Source: Adiantum capillus-veneris
Lineage: Eukaryota > Streptophyta > Polypodiopsida > Polypodiales > Pteridaceae
Length of the DNA stretch: 64,000 bases
Assembly: GCA_014529385.2 (NCBI GenBank)
Contig: CM043963.1
Location: 98,841,912 to 98,905,911 of the forward strand
Direction: 5' to 3'
The position numbers and the translations under genes were made by a program. Positions within the stretch are counted from its first letter, which is position 1, and each line of letters opens with the position of its first letter. Positions 11,500-22,975 of the stretch are shown in pieces. Below the pieces are notes generated by a model. The model was not told where the DNA came from. It ran no database searches and worked only from the letters and a program-made list of their open reading frames with translations.

Positions 11500-14400
11500 C
11501 ATGGGATCACGACCATACAGGTTACAAGTTGGAATTGTAGAGGTTTCCCATGGCATAAGGGAGAAGGGCAGGTGGATATTCTACCACAAGTTGACATACT
11601 CTTCCTATTGGAAACATGGGAACAAAACACATGCAGGCTGCCGGACGTTAGTGGATATATCAAGCACTCCGTATGGTGGAATGGTACCAAAATGCGAGGA
11701 CAAGGAGGTGTAGTTGTAATGTATAAGGAAGAGCTTCAAAAGATGGTTGAGGTATGCAAGATTGATGACCATAAGCGCTATATATGGGTTAAGGTTTGCT
11801 CATCAAAAGGATTGATCTTTGTCGCAGGATGCTATATCCCGCATCAAGAGTCACCTTTTTATGACACAAACCAGCTATCCAAGAATGACCCCTTTGCTGA
11901 CCTATGTACAGACATTGCAATGTATGCACAAGAGGGAGCAGTTGTCCTTCTTGGGGATTTGAATGCCCGGATTGGAAACACACAGGTACAATTGACAGAC
12001 CTTTCACTGCACCCTGCGGAGAAGAATGGGGAACTTATACTTGGGTTCTATGTGGGATAGATGTTCAAGTGATAACATCATGAATGCACAGGGGTCAACC
12101 ATGATAAGTATGATGAACTCAATGCAGCTTGTAGCCATGAATGGTGCGGATAAGTTCGTACCCTCTGGCAAATCATGGGAGGAGTACAAATGATTATGCC
12201 TTGGTGAGATACGATGCATTGGACTCGGTCCATAGTTTTGAAGTGGGTAGCAGGCTACCAACCTCGAACCATACACCAATCCATATATGCCTACACATGC
12301 CCAGTATGCCTATTGTCAACACAATGAATACACCGAATTGGTCATACAAAATGCAACTCACGAAGAAAGAGGACTATGCTAGTCTCTTAGATAGCTTATT
12401 GTTTGACCGGAACATGCCTTGTGACATTGAAGAGACGTGGAAGATCTTCCGACATGCAATGGAGGAAGCGGCAAAAATTATTGTGGGCAAGTATCAAAGT
12501 GGTAATCAGACTAGGAAGGGTTTACCTCATAATCCTTGGTTTGATGTAGAATGCAAGGAGGCCAAACGTAAGATGAAAGGCTTAGCACAACACTAACATG
12601 AATGGGAATGGGCTGCTAGAGAATACAATACACTCAAGAGGAAATAGAGACGCATGTATGAACTCTCAAAAGAACAACTAGACTTGAGCAGGTTCAAGAA
12701 AGAGCCAAAGAAGGCTTGGCGTAACATGAAGGGGAAGAAAGGGGATGTGATGGGAGATTTCAGCCTAAACGAAATGTATGCTTATGTACAAACTTTGTAT
12801 GCCCCGTCGGGGACTCAAGAGGCGATATACACAGGGGCTCAGGCCGAACATCCAAAGCCCATCACCTTCCAGGCAGTCAGGCCTCAAAAGCCTGGCGAAT
12901 GGGAAAGCAGCTGACACAGTACATCTTACCTCTGAAATGCTGAAATGGTCGGGTATTGAGGCTAAGAAATGGATACACCATATGATGAATCAAGCAATCA
13001 ACCAATACTTACCCCAAGATTGGCAAGAAAACTAGGTGAAAGCGCTCTTTAAAGGAGGTGACCGCAATTTTCTCACTAATTATTGCACCATCATGGTGAG
13101 CTCATGTATGGCAAAACTTTTTGGAAGCATTATTGAGAAAGATCTTAACACATGGGCTGAAAATAACGGGAAACGTACCATTGGACAAGCAGGATTTAGA
13201 GCCCGTCACAACACGATAGACCACCTTATCACACTCCGGGTCTTGATGGATGAAGCCAGGCTAAAAGGCAAAACCGTCTATTGTTGTTTTGTGGACTTCA
13301 AGAAAGCGTTTTACACAGTACCCGTCAAGGGCTATGGTCACATATGGAAACTCTGCGAGTTCCTATGCATATCAGGGCAGCAGTGGGACGCCTCTACCAA
13401 GAGGTCAGATGTAAACTCAAGACAAACACAGGTTTCTCACAAGAGTTCAGGAGCACTATGGGAGTTAAACAAGGATGCCCTTTGTCACCTACACTTTTTG
13501 GACTATGCATAGATGAGCTTGATGATTTCATTAACAAGGCTATGGGAGAGGGGGGAGATCACCCTAGCATTGGTACTTTCACGCTTCTTCTCCTCATATA
13601 TGCCGATGATGTGGTTCTCTTTGCCTACAAGGCCCTCCTTCTACAGAAACTTTTGGATGCGGTACATGCATTTTGAAATGCAACGGGCTTGTCAGTCAAT
13701 GTAGCCAAAACAAAGGTTATGTCAGTCCACACATGCAGAAATGAGAATCAGCCCATCATCACGTATGACGGGCAAACACTCCAAACGGTTGAGAGGTTCA
13801 AGTACTTGGGCATCTATGTACCTTCAAACCATGCATGGGGAAGTTGCGCGCAAAACAGAATTGATGCAGGACAAGCGAAACACTATGAATTTGAGAACAT
13901 ATGCAAGCAAAGTGTCACAAAGCGATGGGAAATCAAGTCTATGGCATTTGATGTATGCGTGGTCCAAACAATACTTTACGGTGTAGAGGTATGGGGGGGG
14001 AGTATCCCCCCTAGCACTTGGAATGACATTGAAAAGATACAGAAAAAATTCCTATGTAGACACATGGGGATCAAAACTACCACCCCATACTCAGTGATGC
14101 TTTTGGAGACGGGCAAGAGACCCTTGGAAATGCAAGCCTTACAGAGGGTACACAGATACCTCATGAAAGTTAAGATGATGCCGGAGAGCCGTCTACCCCA
14201 CGTGGCATGGCAAGCTGGATGTAAACTGCAAAAGAATTACAAGAGTAAATTTCTTACATCCAGTCTCGTAGAAGACATACGGAAATGGTTCTCTAGATGG
14301 AATGTGGGAGACCATGTGGACATGCACATAGAGGAAGGCACTGAACATGAGCATGGGCTGAATTTTGACAGAAGCATACTTGAAGCCCTACACACTAGAT

Positions 14401-14590
14401 GGAGTACAGCAGTACACAGGTCCAAATTTGAATACTACGGCAAACACATCAATACACGATATTGGGAAACCTACAAGACTGGGGACACCCAGATGCATAT
14501 CAGGACACCTATGTCCCACCGGGCAAGACGGGCCATTACTTTGATGCGGATGCGATCACACATGCTGAAGATTGAAACGGGAGGGTGACT
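11500..14590 (+). pseudogene. LINE ORF2 (endonuclease, reverse transcriptase, C-terminal domain), broken
   Basis: Endonuclease motifs run in order: TSWNCRG near 11520, LLETW near 11605, VVLLGDLNARIG near 11950 and an altered SDH block (SNHTPIHICL) near 12275. RT follows: VKALFKGGDRN near 13040, GQAGFRARHNTIDHL near 13185, CCFVDFKKAFYTVP near 13290, GVKQGCPLSPTLFG near 13465 and the catalytic IYADDVVLF near 13600. The region from 13689 keeps one long frame (KYLGIYVPSNHAWG, ILYGVEVWGGSIPPS) to 14588. A Cys/His cluster (CTQCNLNKVESEAHVTHIH) follows near 14610. At least five stops or shifts interrupt the frame, so it is dead, although nearly all domains remain. Confidence 0.85.
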
Positions 14591-14824
14591 GAATATTAAG
14601 GAAAATAGAAGGACATGCACACAATGCAATTTAAACAAAGTGGAAAGCGAGGCCCATGTCACCCACATCCATGTTGATTTCCCACTGCTATTGCAAGGGG
14701 ATGTCACCTTTGAGGAGCTTCTCTCTCGGACACACCCCTCCCCAGTAGCTTTAGGCATCTACTTTGCCAAAGTATTGGATCATCACACAACACTAACACA
14801 CAAGCAAGCTACTAGCCCACTACC
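14591..14824 (+). other. End of LINE ORF2 and 3' UTR
   Basis: After a stop at about 14588 the same frame reads through a Cys/His cluster and TFEELLSRTHPSPVALGIYF, ending near 14838. This is probably the original ORF2 C-terminus separated by one nonsense codon. Confidence 0.6.
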
Positions 14825-14920
14825 CCCTCTACACACATGAGGGGAGAATCTTGTAGATTTTTTGTGGTCCCATGGGTCATTTTGGCCCCCCGAGGACGTA
14901 AATACAACATCATCATCATC

Positions 14921-14981
<61 letters not shown>
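14825..14981 (+). repeat. LINE tail with CAT repeats and (CT)27, flanked by a 25-bp direct repeat
   Basis: The block holds GGTCATTTTGGCC, GAGGACGTAAATACAA, about six CAT units (14908-14925) and a CT run (14926-14980). It lies between 14800-14824 and 14982-15006, which match at 24 of 25 bases (ACAAG[C/A]AAGCTACTAGCC then CACTACC). Confidence 0.7.
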
Positions 14982-14982
<1 letters not shown>

Positions 14983-15006
14983 CAAGAAAGCTACTAGCCC
15001 ACTACC

Positions 15007-15498
15007 TGTCACCAGCGTGTGACTACAATCTATCCTTTTTTTTATTTCTTTCTTATTATTTATTTATTTTCACTTTTTGGAAACACCCCTCGGGAAATCT
15101 AACTGCCCTGCATTGCATAGCTAGTGTGGAACTGTTCAGAGGGAGTCCAGGCCTTAGGGCAAGAGAGCACTAAGGTTGGACAAAGACTATGGTTAGCCAA
15201 AGTGGGGTCATTGACTAGCAAAAGTGGAATCCTTTGCTACAGAGGCTACATTTCAATTCTGGGTGTGGCTGCAGTGTACAAAGGGGGTCAGATGACCTAG
15301 AAAGATACAATGGCAACATCTCCTAAAATTTAGGAAACTGCTATTTCGGCAGCATAACTGTACTAGGACCCTTCACGGTCAGTATTCCCACGCATTGGAT
15401 GACTTTCCCGACGCATACGGACACTTTGCAAAACCTCGCGAGAATCTGCAGCACGCTGAATTCTCTGTTTTCTGCCCCGAAAATGCGCAAGATCACCT
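15007..15498. other. Stretch between LINE and gypsy element, nothing recognised
   Basis: AT-rich near 15035-15075, otherwise ordinary. No LTR end, gene or RNA signal was identified. Confidence 0.4.
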
Positions 15499-16551
15499 CT
15501 ACAGCGGTCCCCTTGCGTCCCCTTCCTTTAAGAGATTAAAAGCTGAAATCTCTTTCTGTGTCCATCTAAAGGTGATTGCCTTCTTTTGAAGAGCATGTAA
15601 AGGTGAAGCAATCTCAACGAAATTTCGGATAAACCTTCTGTAATAGGAGCATAGTCCCAAGAAACTTCGGACATCGTGCACCGTCTTCAAATCTGGCCAT
15701 GACTTGATCGCTTCAACTTTAGCAGGATCCATTCTGGCACCATCCTTTGAGACAATGTGTCCGAGAAAATGAATCTCTTCCAAAAAAATTTCTCTTTTCG
15801 TTGCATTGATGACCAACCTATGACTGCGTAGCTCTTTGAACACAATGGAAAAGTGATGCCTATGCTCCTCTTCATTCTTTGAGTAGACTATCATGTCATC
15901 AAAGAATGTACCAACAAGCCGCTGGTGTGGACGGAAAATTCTGTCTATCATCCTATTGAACGTAGCAGGAGCATTTGTGAGACCAAAGGGCATCACTAAA
16001 CATTCGTAAAGGCCAAACGTCGTTCTAAAAGCAGTCTTGTGCACATCCTCTGATCTAATGCGGATCTGATGGTACCCACTCTTTAGATCTATCCTACTAA
16101 ACATAGCTGCTCCTTCTAATTTGTCCAGAATATCATCAATTCTAGGTATAGGGAACCTATTCTTGATGGTATTCTTGTTCAGTGCACGGTAGTTGATGCA
16201 CATACGCCATGAGCCATCCTTTTTCTGCACCAACAACACTGGAGAACAGAATGGGGATGAACTGGGCTGAATCAGCCCCTTTTCAAACAGCTCTTGTACT
16301 TGGCCCATTATCTCTTTCTGTTGAGCCGCACTAACCCTGTACGGAGGCTTATTTGGTGGGCTACTGCCTGGCACCAAATCTATCGCATGGTCCTCGGGTG
16401 TCTTTGGCGGTAATTGAGACGGTAATGAAAAACAGTCACTATACTGTTGGAAAAACATTGACCTTTCTTTATCTAGCACAGATAAATTTGATTCATCACA
16501 ATCTGATACTTCACGTGCAAAAACCAAGTACGCAGAAAGATGCTTTTTCAT
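15499..16551 (-). pseudogene. Ty3/gypsy reverse transcriptase (3'-truncated pol)
   Basis: A 350-codon open frame. Motifs in order: [92 protein letters not shown], the catalytic GTFFDDMIVYSKN and HFLGHIVSKDGARMDPAKVE. It ends in the early connection region (LGLCSYYRRFI) and lacks RNase H and integrase, so the element is truncated at its 3' side near 15499. Protease and gag follow upstream on the same strand, the normal gag-PR-RT order. The frame itself is intact, suggesting a relatively recent insertion followed by truncation. Confidence 0.9.
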
Positions 16552-16597
16552 TACAGAAGTAATAGCAGAAGCTGATATAGTGGGAATAGACTCCCCT

Positions 16598-16933
16598 TTA
16601 AGCTTTACATCCAGAATGTGAGTCTTTCCCTACTCTGTTTAGTGACTTTTTGTTGTAGGCATCCATGATTCCCTGTACATGAAACAACCAAGGGATACCT
16701 AGCAACACATCACATCCGTCCAGTGGCATGATGTAAAATTCTTCAGTATCTACATAGGACTGGATATGTAGGCGCAACTTTCCAATGATGGGTGTCACAA
16801 CCTCTGTATGGCCACGACATGCCAAACTTGCCTCTGCTGTATACCCCATCTCTTCAGGTCTAATTCCCAACTTTGAAGCCAATTCTGGGGAAATGAAGTT
16901 GGCTTTGGCACCTGGATCAAAGAAGATAAGCAA
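16598..16933 (-). pseudogene. Ty3/gypsy aspartic protease segment
   Basis: Minus-strand frame with FDPGAKANFISPELASKLGI. This is the retroviral-type protease active-site region, where the usual D-S/T-G is here D-P-G. YIMPLDGCDVLLGIPWLF, the conserved second half, follows. It lies between the gag frame (16955 upward) and RT (16551 downward). The Pro in the active-site triplet and the frame breaks on both sides suggest inactivity. Confidence 0.8.
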
Positions 16934-16954
16934 TGTTTGATCCCTGAGCTTTCC

Positions 16955-18750
16955 CTATGCTCTGCAAAGCTCACTTGCATCTGAATTTGGCTTGTTGCCC
17001 ACCATATCTGGCACTAGACCAGCCATGGGCTTCTTTCCTTTCTTGTCCTCCTTGTCTTCAGAATCAGTTGGCCTTTTCTTTGTAGGACAATTGTAAGCAA
17101 TGTGGCCAGGCTGCTCACAGATGAAGCATTTGTTCTCTGACCTCAGGACCTTCTTTTGCTCTTCCGACTTGCGAGGAAAACGTCTTTTCCATTTCTTTGC
17201 TGGTCCCTTTTCTGATTCAGCGGTAGCTTTGCCTTTCCCTGTGTTGGCTGGCTCCTGAGTCCCTTTAGGAACCTCATTGGGAACGTGCTTCTTCGCTGAA
17301 TTTTTCTTGGTTGATCCTTCCTTGACGCCAGTATTGAATTCACAATCTTCTCCCTTGAGCAAACCATTGCCAGTGTTTGCTACCTCGATGAGTTGCATCA
17401 AAGTAGTGACTTTGGTCTTCGTGCAATACTTTCTCAATCCTTTGGGTAGACCACAACAGTATTTATCAATCTGTTCTGTCAATGGCACAAACCTTTAGGA
17501 AGTTACTGGAAGTAGAGCTTTTCAAAACTTCGGATTGTAGTCATCGAGATTCTTGCAGGTAGTAGCATTAAGCTGGAGCCATTCTGTCATGACATCTGCT
17601 TCAAAGTCATCACATAACCATGCTGCTGCAAAAATCTGCTTGAAGTAAATCCATGTGGACGGAGCTTGCCCTTGAAGCAATAAAGTTGTCCACCATTGTC
17701 CCGCATTCCCTGTCAAGAAAGTGGCTGCCTTACGGACCTTTGAAGCCTCTGTAAAGTTTCCCCCTACATAGGCCTTGTCAAATTGCTAGAGGAATGAGAG
17801 AGCCTTCTTCCTGTCATCAAACCCTGTAAAGGTCGTGAATGTCACACCTTTGTCACCTTCGTTGTACGGAGTTGGCCTCTCCAGCGGCATTAAGTTGTCA
17901 TATCGAAGTGACTGAAACATGGGAACACTGTTAGGGTTCATCTGTGTTCCTTGACCGCCATTAAGTTGACCTGGAACTGCCATATTTGGCTGTGGATTTG
18001 TAATTCCAGCCATACCAAAATTTGCCTGTGGCATCCCAAATTGGCCCTGAGTGCTTTGAAACCCTGGTAGCATGCCCGTGACACCATACATGGGGTTAGG
18101 CATCATTGTTTAAGCACCCCCGAACACTGTTCCTAGCGTGTAAAACTGATTTCCAAGTGCATGACCAGCCATGCTCTGGAATACCGAGCCACCTCCAAAA
18201 TAGCCAGGGTGTACTGAAGGTGGTGGGAAGACTTGTTGCATAGCCTGTAGGTTGCTTCCCTGCCCATTAGAACCAACTATAGGCTGCTGAAAGTGGCTGG
18301 CTGAACTGGTACAGCTTGAAAGACTAGCATCTCAGCCACCTATTCTTGCACCTTAGGCACAGGTTGTGGAGACCGCATATTCTCCGTCAAGTGTACAGGT
18401 GTTTCCATTGACTCTGCAGTATGAATCACCTGTGCTTGAGCCTTAACAGGCTTTTGAATATGATCCAGTGACCCAACTTGCTGAGACGGAAGAGGAGGTT
18501 GCAGAAAGGCTAACAACCTCGGGTTCTGCATTACTTGTGTGAACATAGCCACAGCAGTAGCCAATTGGGTCCTGAATATATCATCATCCGTCTGTGGTGG
18601 TCTTGAAGACTCACCCACTTCATGTGTCTGTTGACCCTGTGAGGAGGAAACCTCTTCAGTCACATCATCTGGTCTGTCAGCCATAATTGTAATTTCCTGT
18701 GTCTGTCTATGATCCCCTGTGTCTTCAAGCCCAAACTGACCAAGGCTCAC
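16955..18750 (-). pseudogene. Ty3/gypsy gag, interrupted
   Basis: Several minus-strand frames (18750-18340, 18106-17786, 17716-17522, 17488-16955) make up one gag. The N-terminus is acidic and Gln-rich. The central part is Gly/Asn/Gln/Pro-rich followed by GVTFTTFTGFDDRKKALSFL, the start of the retrotransposon gag domain (similar to text at 40.6-40.9 kb). The C-terminal part has a zinc knuckle CFICEQPGHIAYNC near 17120 and AGLVPDMVGNKPNS near 17000. Stops near 17520, 17780 and 18110 break the frame. Confidence 0.8.
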
Positions 18751-18879
18751 TTCTATGGGAAAAAGTGATTTAATCCCGTCGATGGAACCATGTAACCGGC
18801 CTGTTTAATCCAAAAAGGGCGGTAGACCTTAGACTTAAACCTTATTTGCTTTCACCCATTTAATTTGTCGCCCACTTTA

Positions 18880-19330
18880 CCTGTACTTTCAAGACACAAT
18901 AACAAACAATAAAGGGGAAAGGGATACAGGCTGCTAGATTGCACCTGTATGAGAAGACCGACACCAGATTGGCCCCTAAATAGGCGCCCCTTTCAGTATT
19001 TCTTTATTCTTTAACAGAGGGAATAAAAGCTGTGGTTCCCAACAAGCTGCCCCGCACAATCTTGGCTGAATTTCAATTGTTCTGGCTAACAAGAAAAACC
19101 CGACACTCTAAAGCACAGAAAGTCAACGCTTTCATAATTGTCACCCAGTCTTGCATCCACATGCCACATCACCCCCTCTCCGTATCGACTATTACGCATG
19201 CACCCGTGAATCACAGTGCGATTTGCAGGCAAGTCCGTTGGCATGTGGGTCCACACATTCGGTCTATCTTCAACTCGGCTTTACTCCTCTTCCAATATGG
19301 TTTGATATGCCACGTCATCACTTTGTGACA
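18880..19330 (-). repeat. LTR of the gypsy element at 15.5-18.8 kb (approximate left border)
   Basis: Minus-strand start TGTCACAAAGTGATGACG at 19330, shared with the LTR ending at 1439. It holds the R-region AATAAAGAAATAC motif near 18995. No primer-binding site was found between it and gag, so the internal border is unclear. Confidence 0.55.
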
Positions 19331-19790
19331 CAAAGCTGAGATCACCTCCAACGGATGGCATTACACTTCCAAGAATGGCGGTTGGATGGTATATTGGCTA
19401 GGCACTTTTCGACCCTAGAGATTTGTTGCAAATATCCTCCTTCATGAAACCCCCACGTGGCAATTGCTCACTCCAACTCCCTCGGTCGTCTTCCTTTCCA
19501 AAAGCTGAGAGGGGGGATGAGAGTTTGACATCTCTCTATATCATAAGTCAAAGTCGGTATCTCCCTAGGCAGGTGATAGGGATTGTGGATTGTTTTGTGC
19601 ATGTGCCCAACCAAGTGAGGTAGATAATATTTTCTTGGCCATGTCAGGTCATTTTCCGCCCAAGGATCGGCTCTCGCCTATCTGCATGTGTATAGCCTTC
19701 TATACACCTCAAGTAGTTTTCCCTTGGCCCGTTGTGCCTTCTAGGTGGTCCTCTACTCAAAATTCCTCCTTGGCTGATTTATATCCAAAT
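19331..19790. other. Unassigned stretch
   Basis: No gene or transposon terminus recognised. Open frames are short and without family resemblance. Confidence 0.4.
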
Positions 19791-20800
19791 ATTTGTAAGC
19801 AAATGAGTTATCGCAAGTTTGCAAAGCATTGTACTTCATAAAAGAAAACTCTAATAATTGCATTGAGAAATGAACCTCTCATTTTGTATGAGCCATAGAA
19901 CAAATACATGGCAAAGAATATAAACACTTGTGATGCCTCGTGGCAATTGACGTAAACATAGCCGGCTAGTTGGTGGTCCTCCTTTTGAGACATTTGCAGC
20001 TTGATTTGAGAGACACACAAGGTAGGTCAACCACACTACCTCTATTATGTAGAGATTTGTGTTGGAAAAAGGCTTTTGACTAATCAGCAAAACACAGCTC
20101 TCGTCGTTTTCCCTTTTTTCTAAGTGATCATTTTCTCACCTCACATGCACACACCACTAAAAAAAATAAGAGAACTTATGGCGTTGAATCTTAACACAGA
20201 GAACAAAGAACTGCGGCATCAAGGATTCAAGCATTCAATATGAGCTTTCAAGTGTAGCTTCGAAATTGAGAAATCACTGACGAAAAAAAAAAAAAGACAC
20301 CAATATATGGTGCAAAGTGAGAGTGCTACTAAAGCCAAATCAAACGCTTATAGACGCAACGGAGACTTGTTGAAGCAACCTTCTCTTATACACAACTAAT
20401 GCACTAAATTGCAAGAACAAAAACTCACATTGGGCTTCAAGCAAGCTAGATGCAATCAATTTCATCTTGATTAGCCATTAATCCACCTAATGAGGATAGT
20501 GGCTCAAGTTAAAGAACCTAAGTGAACCATTAAGCTAATCAAGCTCCTATTGTACTAACACACCCTAACAGAAAGTGTCTCTGATACCACTGTAAGCACA
20601 ATAGTTAAGGAGAAAAAAAGAGTGTGTGCAAGACAATGTGAGATTTAGCTCAAGTCAATTAAGGTTCCAAGCGAATTTTGAGACTTGAGTGAGTGATCGC
20701 AAGTTTACATGAACATTGCACTTCATGAAAGAAAACTTGGAAGATTAAGAGCCTCCCATTTTATATGAGACATAGAACAAGTACATGGCATGTAGGAAAA
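19791..20800 (-). mobile_element. Possible short non-autonomous LTR element (old)
   Basis: A diverged direct repeat links 19806-19915 and 20690-20790 (ATCGCAAGTTT, CATTG-ACTTCAT-AAAGAAAACT, ACATGGCA). A minus-strand primer-binding site, CTCTGATACCACTG at 20577-20590, abuts TGTAAGCACAATAG at 20591. This fits a 5' LTR on the right, a 3' LTR on the left and a very short non-coding interior. Ends are uncertain. Confidence 0.35.
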
Positions 20801-21115
20801 ATCCCCTCTTCTCTCATTCACTCTCAAACTCAAATTTCAACAATATTATCATATCAAGAGCATGTGTGGAGGGGTACATAGGGGAGCCTCCATTGAGCAC
20901 AGCCCCACCATGAACAATCCCCTCGGGCACCTATGGAGTCCTAGAAGAAGAAGAAGAAAAGAAGATAAGTTTTTTCGAGAGGGGGGCTTCAATGGTAGCC
21001 TTAGGTGGGCAGCTTCCTAGCATTTTTAGAGCTTCCCTCCTTTAAGTTTCTTGAGCGGTATTTCTTTATTGTGTTCACTCAATGATCAAGTACAAAGGCT
21101 CTCTCTTCTCCAAGA
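20800..21115 (-). repeat. Probable gypsy-type LTR fragment interrupted at 21115
   Basis: Contains the GGTATTTCTTTATT motif near 21057, found in every minus-strand gypsy LTR of the window (AATAAA polyadenylation signal on the other strand). The sequence resumes at 22976 after the inserted short LTR element. Confidence 0.4.
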
Positions 21116-22975
21116 TATTGAGAATTCAAACTCAACAGTCTCTTTACCAAGGTCTATGGGAAACTCCTCTAAGCCTGCATGCATATCGACATGGTATCAT
21201 AGCTTAGGCCATGACTCGTCCATCATTGCTTATGTGATATGCTCCTCACCTGTATAAATACTCCCTCTTTCATAATAAAACAATCCACTTTGTTCGCACT
21301 ATGTGTAATCTCGTCTTCATTTCTCTCTAGTCTCTAATCGATCCCAACTCTCAACATGGTATCAAAGCCCAAGCTTTAGAATCTAATGAGCTTATTGCTA
21401 ATCCGATTTCAATCCCTAATTAGTTCTTTGATTAAGAATGCATTTGAAGCTTCTTGTAGTACACCAGCATAGTAGCCTTATTTGTTAGCACTAAGCAATC
21501 ACTCCTTGATTACCTCTCTCTAATTCCACTGTTGTGTGATTAAAGACTTCTCTAAGAGCCTCCAATCAAGTCTACCCATGCTCAATTGGAAGTTTGTTTG
21601 AGCTCCCTATACACCCATCGATAGGGAGCTCAAGAAGAGGAAAAACAAGCTATTTTTGGTTTGAGTTTGGTCTATCTTTTGAGCCTAATTTGCAATTCTT
21701 AATTTATTGACATTCTACAAATTTAGAAAGCTTATCAAGTGCTTTTGATCAAGCCTAACATTGCCTAAATCTGACGAAGTTTTGCATTCAATTTACAGAG
21801 AAAAACTTGATTTTTCTCTATTTGATGATGACAATTGATAGCTTTCTCATTGAAGTTCTCCACTTCGATTTATGTGTGATAAAAACACTTGTTAAGGTTT
21901 TCGCAATAAGCCCAAGAATGCTTCATTTGACTTATTGTAGCTCTGAGCTTTCATTAACTACCTTTGTCACATACAAGGTCATCATCCGCCAAGGCCAAGA
22001 AGAGGAAGCGCATCTACATCAACCTCGACACTCTAGTGGCAAACAAATGTCATTTAAATGGACTTTACAACATCAAAATTACTTGCTTGAGGAAGGGAGC
22101 AAGCCAAACAAGTCGATCAAAAAGCAAGCAAGTACGATTGCAGCTGCAAGAGCTGTTGGAAGGAGATTGCCCTCGGGTATCTTCACCCTAGAAAAATAAG
22201 AAAAAAAAAAAATAGGCATGCAAATGCATTAATAAATTCAAAGGCTTTTTTCCCTTTATGGTTTTTTGCTTGGGCATGTAGAAACTTCATGTATTGTTTG
22301 CATACTTTGACATAGAGATTGGCATGGACCACCTCTCTAGGGTGAGGGAATTTGTGATTGGCCAAACAATGGAGTGATCAGATGCGCCTATGGCTTCGAC
22401 GCAAAAACCCTAACCCTAAAACCTGTCACATAGTATGTCGGTAAGACCTCTCTTTGCATGATTTTTTGTCACAAATGATCCCCTTGAGAAAAAGACCTTG
22501 TATAAACCATCTTGTACACCTCATAACCATTAAGGCCAAACACTAAACACCAAGGCTAACCTCTTCTTACACTGTGCCTATAGCCTCTGCCTACCATACA
22601 TGATACCACATCACACTTCAGTGACGATCATTGGAGTAAGTGCCAATAGTTTCCATCTACACTCAGCCAAGTTAGGTGGTCCCTAGGGCATACTCACGCT
22701 AGTTGCAATGTCGAGTTAGAAAGAGGGTGTTGAGAATTCAAACTCAACATAAGGTCTCTTTACTGAGGTCTATGGGAAAATCCCTAAGCATGCATATCCA
22801 CATGACATCATAGCTTAGGTCATGACTCTCTTGCATCATTGTTTATGCAATATGCTCCTCTCCACTGTATAAATACTCCCTTTTTCATAATTAAAAACTA
22901 TCCATTTTGTACTCAAACTGTGTAATCTATCGTGCTCATTTGTCTCTACTCTCTAATCGATCCTAAGTCTCAACA
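21116..22975 (+). mobile_element. Complete short non-autonomous LTR retrotransposon, 1,860 bp
   Basis: LTRs at 21116-21356 and 22728-22975 share almost their whole length. Both begin (T[A/G]TTGAGAATTCAAACTC) and end (TCTCAACA) alike. A primer-binding site TGGTATCAAAGC follows the first LTR at 21357-21368, and a purine tract AGAAAGAGGG (22718-22727) precedes the second. The 5-bp sequence CAAGA flanks both ends (21111-21115 and 22976-22980), a target-site duplication. The 1.37-kb interior has no gag or pol, so it depends on enzymes from another element. The TG at the left end is mutated to TA. Confidence 0.85.
21964..22199 (+). pseudogene. Lys/Arg-rich open segment inside the short LTR element
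   Basis: Open frames here encode AKKRKRIYINLDTLVANKCH and LRKGASQTSRSKSKQVRLQL. No gag or pol motif is visible. It could be a fragment of a host gene carried by the element, or non-coding sequence that happens to be open. I do not recognise the protein. Confidence 0.25.

Noticed and set aside
22400-22425. Telomere-like AAACCCTAACCCTAAAACC
   Set aside because: Only two or three imperfect units; too short for an interstitial telomere array.
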